Shown here: in pieces, positions 35,460 to 43,256 of the stretch
Numbering within the stretch: the stretch's first letter is position 1
Layout of the letters: each line of letters opens with the position of its first letter
Assembly: GCF_900142565.1 (NCBI RefSeq)
Contig: NZ_FRBH01000006.1
Location: 1 to 64,000 of the forward strand
Source of the DNA: Chishuiella changwenlii
GTDB taxonomy: Bacteria; Bacteroidota; Bacteroidia; Flavobacteriales; Weeksellaceae
Direction of reading: 5' to 3'
DNA length: 64,000 nucleotides
Notes under the pieces: model-generated
Seen by the model: the letters and a program-made list of their open reading frames with translations, nothing else
What the model was told of the DNA's origin: nothing
Databases searched by the model: none
Translations under genes and position numbers: made by a program

Positions 35460-36791
35460 ATGTCACAGTCATTTTTAGTAGCCTGCGAAGGAGGAAAAAG
35501 AAAAATCGCAGAAATTCTTCTTGAGAATAATCAAGTAGATGTAAAATATACAGATGAAAAAGGAAGAACAGCTTTACATTATGCCGCTTATCAAGGTTAT
35601 ACAGATATTGTAAAAAAACTTGTAGAAAATGGTACAGATATTAATTATGAAGATCACAACGGTGAAACTCCTTTGTTTTTTTCTATCATTAATAAACAAA
35701 AACAGGCATCTAATTATTTATTAGATCAAGGAGCGAATTGGGAAATTAACGATTTCAAAGGAAATTCTTTATTGCATATTGTAGCACAAACTGGTCAGCA
35801 GGATATCGCAGAAAAATTAATTTCTTTAGGGTTAGATGTTAATGGACTTAATCAAAATGCTATTTCACCCTTATTAATTGCAATAGAACATAAATTTTTA
35901 CCTGTAGTAAAAGTATTGATTCAAAATGGAGCAGATAGTAATTATACAGATAAAAATGGAAATACGCCATTAAACTTAGCTATACAACTAAACAGTATTC
36001 CAATTGTTTCGCTTCTGTTGGATAACGGATCGCAAGTAAACCAATTAAATGATTTAAACGAAGGCCCTTTGCTTTTAGCAGCTAAACTAGGAAACCGTAT
36101 AGTATGTGAGCGATTAATAGAACAAGGTGCAGATATTTTTACAGAATCAAGAGAAGGAATTTCACCCGTTTGGTATGCTGTTGGAGCAAATTTAAAAGAA
36201 TTAGTTGCATTATTTTTAAACAAAGGCCTATCGCCAGATTATGCTAGAAGTGTTGATGCATGGGACGGAAAAGATGGGAATTATATTCAAAAATTAATTG
36301 CGAATACAGGAACAAGAACTTTTATACTTGGTTTTGAATCTCATTATGCAGGTGAAACATTGCTACAAACAGCCTCTAAATTGGGTTATCTTTCGTTAGT
36401 GAAGTTATTATTAGATAACGGAGCAGATGTAAATAAACAAGATGCGTCTGGTAATACAGCTTTACATTATGCAGCTGCTTATGGTAAGAAAGATATTTTA
36501 CGTTTTCTCTTAACAAATGGAGCAAAAACTGATATTGCAAATGTACTAGAGCAAAAACCAATTGATTACTCGAATATGAATGGATATAATGAGATTACGA
36601 GTAATTTAATTGAGTTTGGAGCAAAGACGAACGCCATAGAAGATGGAGTGGTTAGTCAACCTGTTCAACCAACAATTAAAGATTTATCAGATAAGAAAAA
36701 GGCGCTCTTAGATATAAAAGAACTTTTAGATGCAGGTATTCTTACACAAGAAGAATTTGATGTAGAAAAAAAGAAAATATTAGAAGCCTAA
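35460..36791 (+). CDS. Ankyrin-repeat protein with C-terminal SHOCT-like domain
   Basis: A 443-residue cytoplasmic protein made of about eleven ankyrin repeats (examples: GRTALHYAAYQGYTDIVKKLV, GNTPLNLAIQLNSIPIVSLLL, GNTALHYAAAYGKKDILRFLL). The last 35 residues (ALLDIKELLDAGILTQEEFDVEKKKIL) match the short SHOCT domain, usually found at protein ends and thought to mediate oligomerisation or membrane-associated contacts. It is coupled to the upstream ankyrin gene by a 4-bp gap. The two products may act together. A shared terminator with priA follows. Confidence 0.88.
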   Translation: MSQSFLVACEGGKRKIAEILLENNQVDVKYTDEKGRTALHYAAYQGYTDIVKKLVENGTDINYEDHNGETPLFFSIINKQKQASNYLLDQGANWEINDFKGNSLLHIVAQTGQQDIAEKLISLGLDVNGLNQNAISPLLIAIEHKFLPVVKVLIQNGADSNYTDKNGNTPLNLAIQLNSIPIVSLLLDNGSQVNQLNDLNEGPLLLAAKLGNRIVCERLIEQGADIFTESREGISPVWYAVGANLKELVALFLNKGLSPDYARSVDAWDGKDGNYIQKLIANTGTRTFILGFESHYAGETLLQTASKLGYLSLVKLLLDNGADVNKQDASGNTALHYAAAYGKKDILRFLLTNGAKTDIANVLEQKPIDYSNMNGYNEITSNLIEFGAKTNAIEDGVVSQPVQPTIKDLSDKKKALLDIKELLDAGILTQEEFDVEKKKILEA

Positions 36792-36793
36792 TT

Positions 36794-36828
36794 AAAAAAT
36801 CCTTACAATTCTGTTGTAAGGATTTTTT
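36794..36828. terminator. Bidirectional terminator between the ankyrin operon and priA
   Basis: AAATCCTTACAA and TTGTAAGGATTT form a perfect stem with a TTCTG loop, with A and T runs on the two sides. Confidence 0.92.
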
Positions 36829-36850
36829 AATTTTTATTGAATATATAAAC

Positions 36851-39310
36851 TTATACTGGATCTACATCTACATCTATTCTAACTGAACGAAATGCAGCGA
36901 TTGTATGCAACTGATTAATTTTTGCTCGAATTAAATCTTTCACTTTTTGAGGTGATTGATTAGGACGAATTTTTATCATAACATCTGTTATATACAAATT
37001 ATTAATTCGACCAATTGATGGAGCTTCTGGACCTAATAAACAACGAGCATCAAAATTAGATTTTAATAAAATAACCAATTGCTCAGCAGTTTTATCTAAT
37101 CGTTCTTTGTTTTTATGTTTAAAACGAAGCTTTATTAATCTAGAATAAGGAGGATATAAAAACTCTTTTCGTTCGTATAAAATATCCTTCATTGTTGGCG
37201 CATAGCTGTACGTTGTAACATTCTGTAAAATTTGATGTTCGGGCTGAAAAGATTGTATTAATACCTTTCCTTGCTCATCTCTTCTTCCTGCTCTTCCTGC
37301 AACTTGTGTTAACAATTGAAAAGCTTTTTCATGCGCTCTAAAATCAGGAAAATTAAGCAAAGAATCTGCACGTATAACTCCAACAAAATTTACGTTACCA
37401 AAATCAAAACCTTTGGTAATCATTTGTGTTCCAATTAAGATATCAATTTCTTTATTTTCGAAATCTTCTATTAATTTTTCATAAGCAAATTTCCCTCGCA
37501 TAGCATCTACATCCATTCTTCTAACTTTTGCTTCTGGAAAAATGGTCTGTATCTGTTGTTCTATTTGTTCTGTTCCAATTCCTTTTGTATTTAACTCATG
37601 CGAGCCACAACTTACACAACGTAATGGTTTAGCTTGTGCATAACCACAATAATGACATTTTAATTGGTTAGAGAATTTATGGTAGGTTAAACTAACATCA
37701 CAATTTGGACATTCTGGAGTATGCCCACATGATTTACATTCCATAATAGGAGCATAACCACGACGATTCTGAAATAGAATAACTTGCTTTTTATGGTTCA
37801 GTTGTTCAAAAATTTCATCTCGTAAAGTATGCGAAATATCTTCGGTTATTTCTTTCTCTTTTTGCGCTTTCTTTAAATCGATTAAATTAATTTCTGGTAA
37901 TTTAATTTGTCCAAAACGTTCATTTAATTCGATGTAACCATATTTACCATTTTTTGCATTATAGTAGCTTTCTGCAGAAGGAGTAGCAGAACCCAACAAG
38001 GTTTTGGCATTCATCATTCCACCCAATAACATTGCCATATCGCGTGCGTGGAAAAATGGTTTTATATCCATTTGTTTGTAAGAAGATTCATGTTCTTCGT
38101 CTACAATAACAAGTCCTAAATTATCAAAAGGTAAAAAAAGAGCAGTGCGTGGACCAATGATAATATCAAAATCACCATTTAAGGTTTTTTGCCAAAGTTC
38201 TACACGTTCGTTCTGATTAAATTTAGAATGATACACTCCAACTTTATCTCCGAAATGTTTTTTTATTCGATGAACAATTTGTGTGGTAACCGAAATTTCG
38301 GGTAACAAATACAATACTTTATTACGTTTTGCGATAACCTGTTCTATTAATTTTAAATAGATTTCTGTTTTTCCACTAGATGTTACACCATGAAGTAAAA
38401 CAGTTGATTTTGTTTTAAACTCTTCTTTTATTTGATTAAAAGCTTCAGTTTGTTTTAAAGTTAACTGTGAAATTTCTGTAATATCTTTTTCCTCATTTTC
38501 TACACGAGAAGTTTGATTTTGATAAATCTCTACAGCTCCTTTTTCGGCTAAACTTTTAATGACAGCATTTGTAGCTCCTTGTTTTACAAAATCAGCAACT
38601 TTTAATAATTTATCTTGTAATTGAGTTTCTAAAGTAATTAATTGTAATAATGCTTCACGTTGTTTTGGAGCTTTACTCAACTGATTTAGGACTTCCATAA
38701 ATTGCTGCTCATTCCCTTTTAAATCGGGATGTAATCGAACATAATTATCAATTTTTGGCGTATATTTTTCGCTTAGTTTTTCATCTAACCTAATAATTCC
38801 TTTATCAATTAATAGTTTTAATGTTGGAATTGCAGATTTATCATCTACAATTAAAGCTGCTTCTTCTACCGAAATAATCTCACGTAATTTTAAAGCCTCA
38901 AAAACTAAGAATTCGTAATCGTTTAATTCTTCTATTGTTTCGTAATTAGGATTAATTAAACGAACAAAAGTTTGCGACTCTAATTTTAAAGCAGAAGGAA
39001 AAGCATTTCGGAAAACATCTCCCAAAGAACAAACGTAGTAATTGGCTATCCATTCCCAAAAATTAATCTGCGTTTGTGTTACCAATGGTTCATCATCTAA
39101 AAAAGCATGAATAGCTTTTGTTTTATATAATTCGGGTTTGTTTTGATGAATAGAATGTACAATTCCCGTGTATAGTTTTTGCGTTCCGAAAGGAACAGAA
39201 ACACGTTGTCCAATTTTTATCTGCTGTAAATCTGTTTCAGAAAGATGATACGTAAACGTTCCATCTAACGAAAGAGGTAAAATAATTTCAGCAAAATAAG
39301 TCGTATTCAT
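36851..39310 (-). CDS. priA: Primosomal protein N' (replication restart helicase PriA)
   Basis: A 3'-5' superfamily 2 helicase that reloads the replisome at collapsed forks. The N-terminal DNA-binding domain begins FAEIILPLSLDGTFTYHL. Helicase motifs include LLHGVTSSGKTEIYLKL (Walker A) and IVDEEHESSYKQ. The cysteine-rich zinc insert is CKSCGHTPECPNCD...CHYCG...CVSCGS, with eight cysteines. QVAGRAGRRDEQGKVLIQ is motif VI. The start is ATG 39310, giving 819 residues. An in-frame ATG 66 bases upstream would add 22 non-family residues and lies upstream of the predicted transcription start set by the -7 box at 39356-39363. Confidence 0.96.
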   Translation of the reverse strand: MNTTYFAEIILPLSLDGTFTYHLSETDLQQIKIGQRVSVPFGTQKLYTGIVHSIHQNKPELYKTKAIHAFLDDEPLVTQTQINFWEWIANYYVCSLGDVFRNAFPSALKLESQTFVRLINPNYETIEELNDYEFLVFEALKLREIISVEEAALIVDDKSAIPTLKLLIDKGIIRLDEKLSEKYTPKIDNYVRLHPDLKGNEQQFMEVLNQLSKAPKQREALLQLITLETQLQDKLLKVADFVKQGATNAVIKSLAEKGAVEIYQNQTSRVENEEKDITEISQLTLKQTEAFNQIKEEFKTKSTVLLHGVTSSGKTEIYLKLIEQVIAKRNKVLYLLPEISVTTQIVHRIKKHFGDKVGVYHSKFNQNERVELWQKTLNGDFDIIIGPRTALFLPFDNLGLVIVDEEHESSYKQMDIKPFFHARDMAMLLGGMMNAKTLLGSATPSAESYYNAKNGKYGYIELNERFGQIKLPEINLIDLKKAQKEKEITEDISHTLRDEIFEQLNHKKQVILFQNRRGYAPIMECKSCGHTPECPNCDVSLTYHKFSNQLKCHYCGYAQAKPLRCVSCGSHELNTKGIGTEQIEQQIQTIFPEAKVRRMDVDAMRGKFAYEKLIEDFENKEIDILIGTQMITKGFDFGNVNFVGVIRADSLLNFPDFRAHEKAFQLLTQVAGRAGRRDEQGKVLIQSFQPEHQILQNVTTYSYAPTMKDILYERKEFLYPPYSRLIKLRFKHKNKERLDKTAEQLVILLKSNFDARCLLGPEAPSIGRINNLYITDVMIKIRPNQSPQKVKDLIRAKINQLHTIAAFRSVRIDVDVDPV

Positions 39311-39355
39311 TTTATTGTATTGAGCTAGCAAGTTAAGAAAAGCAACGCTTGTATT

Positions 39356-39363
39356 CAAACTTA
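39356..39363 (-). promoter_or_regulatory. -7 box TAAGTTTG for priA, supports start at 39310
   Basis: Exact TAnnTTTG match on the minus strand, 45 bp upstream of ATG 39310. The predicted start point lies downstream of the alternative ATG at 39376. Confidence 0.45.
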
Positions 39364-39469
39364 AATAATTTAACATTGATATTTTTCTATTCAGATAAAT
39401 ATGGATAAATTATTGTATTGTAAAAATTGATTAAGAGTTAAATTTTTTCATTCCACAAAAATTAGAATT

Positions 39470-39766
39470 ATGTTACATACCATTTTAGATAATATAGAAT
39501 TTAAGGACAAACCAATCGTGAAAATTTTATTTAGAAATAAAGATACTCGCGTTGTGGTTGTAGGATTAAAGAAAGGATTAAAAATGATTGATCATCAATT
39601 ACCTGCGCAAGCAAGAATAATTATGATAAAAGGTTCAATCCATTTAGACTCGAAAATAGAAGAAGTAGATTTAAATGAATTTGATGAATACATAATCCCT
39701 CCAAAGGTTATTCATCAAGTTACAGCAGAAGAAGATTCTATGATTTTTATAATATTAGATTTTTAA
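39470..39766 (+). CDS. Small cupin-like protein
   Basis: A 98-residue protein with the look of a single cupin barrel. It has VVVVGLKKGLKMIDHQLPAQARIIMIKGSIHL for the first strand set and EYIIPPKVIHQVTAEEDSMIFIIL for the second, with histidines H41 and H84-like positions that could bind metal. No signal peptide. The function is unknown. Single-domain cupins of this size bind small molecules or sense metabolites. It is divergent from priA and ends before a terminator shared with the convergent DeoR gene. Confidence 0.75.
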   Translation: MLHTILDNIEFKDKPIVKILFRNKDTRVVVVGLKKGLKMIDHQLPAQARIIMIKGSIHLDSKIEEVDLNEFDEYIIPPKVIHQVTAEEDSMIFIILDF

Positions 39767-39773
39767 TAATAAT

Positions 39774-39804
39774 AAAAGCCGTCACTAATTTTGTAACGGC
39801 TTTT
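39774..39804. terminator. Bidirectional terminator between cupin-like and DeoR genes
   Basis: AAAAGCCGT and ACGGCTTTT form the stem around a 13-base loop, with A and T tracts outside. Confidence 0.82.
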
Positions 39805-39847
39805 ATACTTCAAATAAAGAATGATTGCTTTTAGTAAAGTTTTTATT

Positions 39848-40597
39848 TTATACAATTTGTATATCTAAACCTCTAAAGTCATTCAATTGTTCATCATTAC
39901 TAGGAAGATTAGTAATAATTGTATCTATATGTTCTATATCACATGCTTTAAATGTTTCCTTTGATCTTAGTTTATTCTCATCCGCTAAAGCAATTACTTT
40001 TTTAGAGCATTTTACCATAATTCGTTTAACTTCCGCATCTTCTTTATAAATGGCAGTTACACCTTCTTGATGATTAAGAGCGCATGTCCCTAAAAAATAT
40101 AAATCTGCGATATAGTTATTTACTTCTAAACACGTACCAGCACCAGCAGTAACCGCAGGATCTTTATAATATTTACCACCTAAAATAATGAGCTCGATAT
40201 GAGGGAAATCTACAATTATTGGAATTAATTTAGGATTGTTAGTAATAACTCGAATGTTTGTGTCTTTTGCCAAGTTGTTGACTATTGCACAAATAGTTGT
40301 ACCACCATCCATAAAAATTGTCATTCCATTTTTAATAAACTGTTGCGCTTTTAATGCTATAACATCTTTTTCTTTTGTAGAAATAGATTCTCTTTCTTGA
40401 AATGATAATGGATCTTTACTTCTTAATAATGCACCTCCTCTTACTTTCGTTAAAAGCCCATTTTTATGTAAATAATCAATATCTCTCCTAACAGTATCTT
40501 CGGAAACATCTAAAACCGATGTAAATCCTTGATAAGTTACATTACCTTCTAATTCTAATTTTTTTAATATTATTTCAAAACGCTCTTCCTTTAGCAT
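39848..40597 (-). CDS. DeoR/GlpR-family transcriptional regulator
   Basis: A 249-residue regulator. Residues 1-60 form the DeoR winged helix (ERFEIILKKLELEGNVTYQGFTSVLDVSEDTVRRDIDYLHKNGLL). The rest is the sugar-phosphate-sensing DeoRC domain with IFMDGGTTICAIVNNL, ITNNPKLIPII and a late ALADENKLRSKETFKACDIEHIDTIITN. Family members are usually repressors released by a phosphorylated sugar. It is the second gene after the MFS transporter (3-bp gap), so it is likely autoregulated through the 50-bp palindrome at 41796-41845. Confidence 0.93.
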   Translation of the reverse strand: MLKEERFEIILKKLELEGNVTYQGFTSVLDVSEDTVRRDIDYLHKNGLLTKVRGGALLRSKDPLSFQERESISTKEKDVIALKAQQFIKNGMTIFMDGGTTICAIVNNLAKDTNIRVITNNPKLIPIIVDFPHIELIILGGKYYKDPAVTAGAGTCLEVNNYIADLYFLGTCALNHQEGVTAIYKEDAEVKRIMVKCSKKVIALADENKLRSKETFKACDIEHIDTIITNLPSNDEQLNDFRGLDIQIV

Positions 40598-40600
40598 GTT

Positions 40601-41779
40601 TTATTTTTTTAAACTGTAAATTATTGCCACCAAAAGCATAAGCCCTGCAATAGTTATAAATGCAATCTCCATCGTATAAAGATGTGCTATAAAACCTAAT
40701 AATGCTGGTCCTACAAGTTGACCTGCATAGCCCATTGTTGTTATAGCTGGAATTGAAATGTTTGGCGATATTCCTGAGATACGACCGCCTTCACTAAAAA
40801 ATATAGGAACAATATTAGATGCTCCAATACCTAGTAATACAAATCCAATTAAAACAAGAGGAATATAAAAAGAAAAAACCATAAAAAATAATCCTATAAT
40901 AGATAGAATGCTTCCTCCAATAACAATTATTTTAGAGTTTAATTTTTCGACTAGCTTATCTCCTAATAATCTCATTATTGCCATAGAAATAGAGAAAAAA
41001 GCATAACCAATTCCTGCAAACTCAACAGCTACACTCTTTGTGTTTTTAAGAAAAAGAGCACTCCAATCTAGCATTGCTCCCTCTGAAAGAAATACTGTAA
41101 AACACATAAATCCTAATAACAATACTGTTTTATTTAACCATTGGAAGCTTTTTGAATTATTGTTTTCTTCTTTTTCAGTTTTCTCTATAAATCGATTAAT
41201 CGTATCTTTTTCAAATTGATAATCAAATAGATTTTTATATTGACTTATAATTAATATTATTAAAGTAATAGAAATTACAATTGCTGATAACAGAGGAGAT
41301 AACCCCATTTTAATTAACAAACCCAATCCCAAAGAACCTATTATTCCTCCAACACTAAATAGACCATGAAGCGAAGACATAATTTGCTTTTCAAAAGTAT
41401 TTTGTACTTGTATACCATGCGAATTCATCGCTACATCAACAGTTCCTACACCGCAACCAAAAACAAATAAAGTGAGAAGTATTCCATAATACGAAGGTGT
41501 AATTAATAAAACAGGTAATGTTATTGCTATTACAATTGTCCCTATTGCTATAATTTTTCTACTGCCAAATCTATTTATTAAATACCCAGAAATAGGCATC
41601 ATAATAAGTGCTCCTAGTCCTAACATTAGTAATACAACACCTAAATTAGCTTCATTCAGATTTAGATTATTTTTTACAATCGGTACCATTGGTGCCCAAC
41701 TAGATAATCCTAATCCACAGACTAAAAAAATTAGTTGTGTTGCTATTTTCGCTTTTTTTATTTTTTTTAAAGAATTCAT
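40601..41779 (-). CDS. MFS transporter, YbjJ-like
   Basis: A major facilitator transporter of 392 residues with about twelve membrane helices. After helix 4 it shows GVGTVDVAMNSHGIQVQ and the following SSLHGLFSVGGIIGSLG, which resemble E. coli YbjJ and related MFS proteins whose substrates are not settled. A long basic-acidic loop separates the two halves. The start is ATG 41779 (MNSLKKIKKAK), because an in-frame ATG at 41827 lies inside the palindrome and would add 16 residues unlike the family. It is co-transcribed with the DeoR gene. Confidence 0.88.
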   Translation of the reverse strand: MNSLKKIKKAKIATQLIFLVCGLGLSSWAPMVPIVKNNLNLNEANLGVVLLMLGLGALIMMPISGYLINRFGSRKIIAIGTIVIAITLPVLLITPSYYGILLTLFVFGCGVGTVDVAMNSHGIQVQNTFEKQIMSSLHGLFSVGGIIGSLGLGLLIKMGLSPLLSAIVISITLIILIISQYKNLFDYQFEKDTINRFIEKTEKEENNNSKSFQWLNKTVLLLGFMCFTVFLSEGAMLDWSALFLKNTKSVAVEFAGIGYAFFSISMAIMRLLGDKLVEKLNSKIIVIGGSILSIIGLFFMVFSFYIPLVLIGFVLLGIGASNIVPIFFSEGGRISGISPNISIPAITTMGYAGQLVGPALLGFIAHLYTMEIAFITIAGLMLLVAIIYSLKK

Positions 41780-41795
41780 AAAAATTTTATTCGTA

Positions 41796-41845
41796 TTTAC
41801 ATGTTGCAAATTAATGCAAATTTGCATTAATTTGCAACATGTAAA
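41796..41845. promoter_or_regulatory. 50-bp perfect palindrome, operator between divergent MFS and VOC genes
   Basis: Two 25-base arms meet with no spacer (centre between 41820 and 41821) and match base for base. Four TGCA boxes lie at 41805, 41815, 41823 and 41833, that is 10, 8 and 10 bp apart, nearly one helical turn each. The inner ATGCAAATTTGCAT is itself a palindrome. It starts 16 bp upstream of the MFS start codon and ends 11 bp before the VOC start codon, so one site can control both sides. The DeoR product encoded next door is the obvious candidate ligand (inference). Confidence 0.85.
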
Positions 41846-41856
41846 ATGTATTATTT

Positions 41857-42249
41857 ATGAGAATAGAACATATAGCGATATGGGTGAGCGATTTAGAGTT
41901 GATGAAAAATTTTTATGAAACCTATTTTGAGATGTCTAGTGGAAAAAAATATATGAATATTGCAAAGCATTTTCAATCATATTTTTTAAGTTTTAATGGT
42001 CTAAATAAAACTAGGATAGAGCTGATGCATAAACCAGATCTATTTTTGAATGAATTTAAGAGAGATATGTTACAAGGTTTTGCACATATAGCAATTTCTG
42101 TAGGGAGTAAAGAAAAAGTAGATGACTTAACGAATAAATTAAGAAATGATGGTTATACAGTAATTGGTGAGCCAAGAACTACTGGAGATGGTTATTATGA
42201 AAGTATTGTTGAAGATCCTGAAAGAAATTGGATTGAGATAACTGAATAA
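41857..42249 (+). CDS. VOC family protein (glyoxalase-like)
   Basis: A 130-residue vicinal-oxygen-chelate protein with two beta-alpha-beta-beta-beta modules. It begins RIEHIAIWVSDLELMKNFYETYF, with the first-module metal histidine H4. It has RIELMHKP with a glutamate, GFAHIAISVGSKEKVDDLTNKL with the second-module histidine, and a closing EDPERNWIEIT with the final glutamate ligand. All four usual metal-ligand positions appear kept, so it is likely an active metal enzyme such as a lyase, isomerase or dioxygenase. The substrate is not evident. It is transcribed with the SDR gene (13-bp gap). Confidence 0.92.
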   Translation: MRIEHIAIWVSDLELMKNFYETYFEMSSGKKYMNIAKHFQSYFLSFNGLNKTRIELMHKPDLFLNEFKRDMLQGFAHIAISVGSKEKVDDLTNKLRNDGYTVIGEPRTTGDGYYESIVEDPERNWIEITE

Positions 42250-42262
42250 AATTATTGTAATT

Positions 42263-43201
42263 ATGAAAAATTCATCTATTCTACAAAAACCTTTAGATAC
42301 AAAGTTTAATTACTTATCTCATCTTAATGACATAACAAATGGAATTAATTTAAAAGAAAAGACAGTAATAATAACTGGAGGATGTAAAGGAAGAGGATTG
42401 GAAGTTGCAAAAACATTAGCACAATTAGAAGCGAATGTAATTGTTACAACTCCAAATTTGGAACAAGCAAAAATGAACTTGATAGATTTTCCAAATATTC
42501 AGATTGAAGAAGTTGATTTAACAAACTTAAAAAATATAGAAGCTTTTTCAGATGATTTTTTACAGACAGATTCATCATTGGATTTACTTATAAATAATGA
42601 AGAAATAAGTTTATATAATTATTATAAAGACGATTATGGAGACGAATTGCATTTGTCTCATAATTATTTAGGACATTTTCATCTTACACTAAGATTATGG
42701 ACAGTATTAAAAGAGAGTGTAGGAGCTAGGATTATAAATTTATCTTCCTATCAACATAAATTTAGTATGTTCAATTTTAGTGATCCAAATTATCATTATA
42801 AAGATTTTAATGATGTAGAAGCTTATGCACAATCCAAAACAGCAATGAATTTATTTACAATAGCTTTAGATGAATTAGGTAAGAAACATAACATAAGAAG
42901 TTTTGCTGTAAATCCTTACATTCTTGTAGATAGAAATAATATAGAATTATCTCCAAAAAAAGTTATAGTAGAAGAATTTTTAACAATAATATGGTGTGCA
43001 ACAAATTCTATGTTAGATAATATTGGAGGATTGTATTGTGAAAATGTAAATATAGCTCCTTTAGATTTAGATGATACACTTAATAATTATAATACATTTT
43101 CTACTGGAGTTAAAAGGTATTCTCTTGATCAAGTAACTGCTCAAAAACTTTGGCAATTAAGTGAAGAGCTAACAGGAATCTCTTTAGAAATAGATTTTTA
43201 A
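42263..43201 (+). CDS. Short-chain dehydrogenase/reductase, retinol-dehydrogenase-like
   Basis: A 312-residue Rossmann-fold oxidoreductase. The cofactor motif is TGGCKGRG (38-45), a Thr-Gly-x3-Gly-x-Gly pattern. The active site keeps S161/S162 in IINLSSYQH and Y188-AQS-K192. The usual NNAG of SDRs is replaced by INNEE (110-114). The order NLSSYQH...AYAQSKTAMNLF resembles retinol dehydrogenase-type SDRs. A long N-terminal stretch (1-30) precedes the Rossmann fold. Cofactor choice cannot be decided. With the VOC gene it forms the rightward half of the palindrome-controlled module. Confidence 0.85.
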   Translation: MKNSSILQKPLDTKFNYLSHLNDITNGINLKEKTVIITGGCKGRGLEVAKTLAQLEANVIVTTPNLEQAKMNLIDFPNIQIEEVDLTNLKNIEAFSDDFLQTDSSLDLLINNEEISLYNYYKDDYGDELHLSHNYLGHFHLTLRLWTVLKESVGARIINLSSYQHKFSMFNFSDPNYHYKDFNDVEAYAQSKTAMNLFTIALDELGKKHNIRSFAVNPYILVDRNNIELSPKKVIVEEFLTIIWCATNSMLDNIGGLYCENVNIAPLDLDDTLNNYNTFSTGVKRYSLDQVTAQKLWQLSEELTGISLEIDF

Positions 43202-43206
43202 TCATA

Positions 43207-43235
43207 AAAAAACCACTCAAATAGGAGTGGTTTTA
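43207..43235. terminator. Terminator between the SDR and proline dehydrogenase genes
   Basis: AAAACCACTC and GAGTGGTTTT form a perfect stem with an AAATAG loop, flanked by A and T tracts. It can serve both convergent genes. Confidence 0.9.
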
Positions 43236-43256
43236 TATTTTATTAAGAAATCTTAA

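Noticed and set aside
39311-39376. Upstream ATG adding 22 residues to PriA
   Set aside because: The extra residues are unlike the PriA N-terminus and the ATG lies upstream of the predicted transcription start.
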